Source of the DNA: Crocinitomicaceae bacterium
GTDB taxonomy: Bacteria > Bacteroidota > Bacteroidia > Flavobacteriales_D > Crocinitomicaceae
Assembly: GCA_024643585.1 (NCBI GenBank)
Contig: JAHEMP010000103.1
Span: 1-7,656, forward strand
Direction of reading: 5' to 3'
Length of the DNA: 7,656 bases
Part shown: positions 5,592-7,656 of the stretch, piece by piece
Numbering within the stretch: position 1 is the first letter of the stretch
How the letters are laid out: every line of letters starts with the position of its first letter
The notes under the pieces: model-generated
Told to the model about the DNA's origin: nothing
The model's database searches: none
Seen by the model: only the letters and a program-made list of their open reading frames with translations
Translations under genes and position numbers: made by a program

Positions 5592-7656
5592 ATGAAAGTA
5601 CGAATAGCATTTGTTTTAATACCAATTTGGATTATGACTTCTTCAAAGCATTTTGCCCAAGCCTCAATGCCAAAAGCACCTAAAAAAGACACCATACTTG
5701 AAAAGCACAAGCACAAAAGAGTCGATGATTATTATTGGATGAACCAAAGGGACACTCCCGAAGTTTTGGAGTATATAAAAAAAGAAAATGAGTATAGCGA
5801 GTCTTATTTTAATCATATACAACCGCTAGAGAAAAAATTATTGGATGAATTTGAAAAAAGGATTGATCCAAATTTGGTAAGCGCACCTTTCGTTTTGAAT
5901 GGAAATACCTATCAAATTAGAAATAAAGAAGGCCATGATTATTCATACATCTATAAAATTGATGGTTTAAACGAAAGTATCTTTTTTGATGAAAACAGCA
6001 GAGCAAGAAAAAAGAGTTTTTATGATTTAGGTGATTGGGTTCCCGCTCCAAACAATGAATTACTTGCTATTAGCGAAGACTTCGTTGGACGTCGAAATTA
6101 CACGATTCAATTCAGAGATAATCTTACTGGTAAATATTTAAAGGACAAAATTACTGGGACGGATGGTTCGTTGGTTTGGGCGAATGACAACAAAACTGTT
6201 TATTACGTTAAAAAAGATCCTCGCACTTTGAGGGAATTTCAAGTATGGTCCCATGTTTTGGGCCAATCTTCCTCATCTGACAAAGTTGTGTACGAAGAAA
6301 AAGATGAAAAATTCTCTATTTACATATCTAAAGCGATGACTAAGGAGTACATCCAAATTGGGTCTTATTCTTCTTTGACATCTGAAATCAGAATTATAAA
6401 TGCAAATAATACCTCTGAGAAACCTATTGTGTTTTTACCAAGGGAAACTGGCCACATCTATTCGGTTGATTTTCATGAAAATGGTTTTTACATAACGACA
6501 AACAAGGATGCAAAAAACAGAAAGATACTGTTTACGAGCACGATACCAAAAAACCTGGAAGCTTGTTCATTGATTCAAGCTGAAAACAAGCTTATCCTTA
6601 TAGAAAATACTTTGGTCTTTAAAAATCACATTGTAGTTGAAGAGCGAAAAGATGGATTGCAAAAAATAAAACTTATAGGTATAGAAAAACCTCAAATCGA
6701 CTATATACAATTCGACGAAGAAACTTATACTTTAGGCTTCGCTTTAAATGATGATTATGTAGGTGGTATTTTTAATTTTAGCTACAATTCATTTACTGTA
6801 CCAGCGAGTATTTTTAAATACGAATTAGAGACTGGAAAAAAGGAACTCTTTCATCAAACAAAACTTATTGACCCTAATTTTAAGAGTGAAAATTACGAAA
6901 CTAAACGAGTGTGGGCAATCGCTAATGATGGAAATAAAATTCCTATTTCAATGGTCTATAAAAAAGGTCTGGATTTGTCAAAAGCTCCCATTTTGTTATA
7001 TGGTTACGGCTCTTACGGATATACTATTCCAGACGTTTTTTCAGCCACAAGGCTCAGTTTAATAGATCGTGGATTTGTTTTTGCCATTGCGCACATTCGT
7101 GGAGGCAAATACCTAGGTGAATCTTGGTATGAAGACGGAAAATTCCTAAAAAAGAAAAATACTTTTACGGATTTCATCAATGCTGCCGAATATCTCGGGA
7201 GGCATGGATACTGTGATCCTGATAGAATATATGCTTTGGGCGGATCTGCTGGTGGTTTGTTAATGGGTGCAATTACAAACATGGCTCCTTATTTATGGAA
7301 AGGTATTATCAGTCAAGTTCCTTTTGTCGACGTTGTGACTACAATGTTAGATAACACAATTCCACTTACGGTTGGGGAATACGAAGAATGGGGAAATCCG
7401 AATGAATTGGAATATTACGAATACATGTTAAGTTATTCGCCTTATGACAATTTAAGAAAGATCAACTATCCAGCAATGTATATCACAACTGGTTATCATG
7501 ATTCCCAAGTGCAATATTGGGAACCATTAAAATATATTGCCAAAATCAGAGAGCTAAAAACAGACAATAATCCCTTACTTTTTGAATGTAATTTGGACGC
7601 AGGCCATGGTGGTGGATCCGGCAGAACAGCCGAAAGAAAAGAAATAGCCAGAATTT
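5592..7656 (+). CDS. ptrB: Exported oligopeptidase B-type S9A serine peptidase, partial (C-terminus cut by window edge)
   Basis: The reading frame is open for 688 codons to the right edge. An N-terminal signal peptide (MKVRIAFVLIPIWIMTSSK onward, cleavage near FAQA at 21-24) suggests a periplasmic enzyme, whereas enterobacterial oligopeptidase B is cytosolic. After the family's N-terminal block (RVDDYYWM 43-50, EN near 66) comes a seven-bladed propeller region, roughly residues 85-430, and then the alpha/beta-hydrolase domain from about 465 (ILLYGYGSYG). The triad is complete: S552 in GGSAGG, D637 in GYHDSQV and H672 in DAGHGG. RGGKYLGESWYEDGK (about 508-522), NTFTDFI and VPFVDVVTTMLDNTIPLTVGEYEEWGNP-type motifs (quoted in parts: TTMLD, GEYEEWGNP 595-603) mark oligopeptidase B. 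E596 and E598 correspond to the acidic S1 pair known to favour cleavage after Arg or Lys. Only a short C-terminal tail should be missing. It likely trims small peptides at basic residues. Confidence 0.92.
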   Translation, partial: MKVRIAFVLIPIWIMTSSKHFAQASMPKAPKKDTILEKHKHKRVDDYYWMNQRDTPEVLEYIKKENEYSESYFNHIQPLEKKLLDEFEKRIDPNLVSAPFVLNGNTYQIRNKEGHDYSYIYKIDGLNESIFFDENSRARKKSFYDLGDWVPAPNNELLAISEDFVGRRNYTIQFRDNLTGKYLKDKITGTDGSLVWANDNKTVYYVKKDPRTLREFQVWSHVLGQSSSSDKVVYEEKDEKFSIYISKAMTKEYIQIGSYSSLTSEIRIINANNTSEKPIVFLPRETGHIYSVDFHENGFYITTNKDAKNRKILFTSTIPKNLEACSLIQAENKLILIENTLVFKNHIVVEERKDGLQKIKLIGIEKPQIDYIQFDEETYTLGFALNDDYVGGIFNFSYNSFTVPASIFKYELETGKKELFHQTKLIDPNFKSENYETKRVWAIANDGNKIPISMVYKKGLDLSKAPILLYGYGSYGYTIPDVFSATRLSLIDRGFVFAIAHIRGGKYLGESWYEDGKFLKKKNTFTDFINAAEYLGRHGYCDPDRIYALGGSAGGLLMGAITNMAPYLWKGIISQVPFVDVVTTMLDNTIPLTVGEYEEWGNPNELEYYEYMLSYSPYDNLRKINYPAMYITTGYHDSQVQYWEPLKYIAKIRELKTDNNPLLFECNLDAGHGGGSGRTAERKEIARI

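Noticed and set aside
6868..7282. Small open frames on both strands inside the peptidase gene (6868-7062 plus, 7013-7282 minus)
   Set aside because: They overlap the conserved catalytic domain of the peptidase in other frames and show no family features.

Overview
The window looks like chromosomal DNA from a member of the Bacteroidota, probably a flavobacterium-like or related environmental lineage. The evidence is a low-GC sequence, a DUF3078 protein (a family largely confined to this phylum), a secreted protein with a C-terminal type IX secretion (T9SS) type A sorting domain, Bacteroidota-type promoter boxes (TAnnTTTG, in one case with a well-spaced TTG), and A-rich leaders without clear Shine-Dalgarno sequences. 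I cannot name a genus.

Layout. On the minus strand at the left are a partial gene for a membrane-anchored von Willebrand factor A protein (cut by the left edge) and, upstream of it in transcription, a DUF3078 outer-membrane protein gene. A divergent intergenic region with a perfect 9-bp inverted repeat separates these from a plus-strand acetyl-CoA acetyltransferase that resembles mitochondrial ACAT1. That gene converges on a minus-strand gene for a secreted sialidase-like beta-propeller protein, and the two share a perfect 15-bp bidirectional terminator hairpin. Further right, still on the minus strand, is a SAM-dependent methyltransferase with an N-terminal cysteine pair. It is divergent from a plus-strand, signal-peptide-bearing oligopeptidase B-type S9 peptidase, whose catalytic triad is complete but whose last residues run off the right edge.

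How the genes relate. The cell-envelope theme (vWA membrane protein, outer-membrane DUF3078 protein, T9SS cargo, exported peptidase) is typical of the phylum, but the six genes do not form an obvious pathway or operon. The strand switches at 1652-1798, 2978-3044 and 5432-5591 divide the window into four transcription units. No intergenic gap exceeds 300 bases. I saw no tRNA, rRNA, CRISPR array, insertion sequence or attachment site.

I found no convincing new multi-gene system. The points most worth following up are the palindrome between the divergent DUF3078 and thiolase genes, the apparent conservation of a complete potassium-binding site in the thiolase, the cysteine-rich motif in the sialidase-like protein, and the atypical SAM motif I of the methyltransferase.
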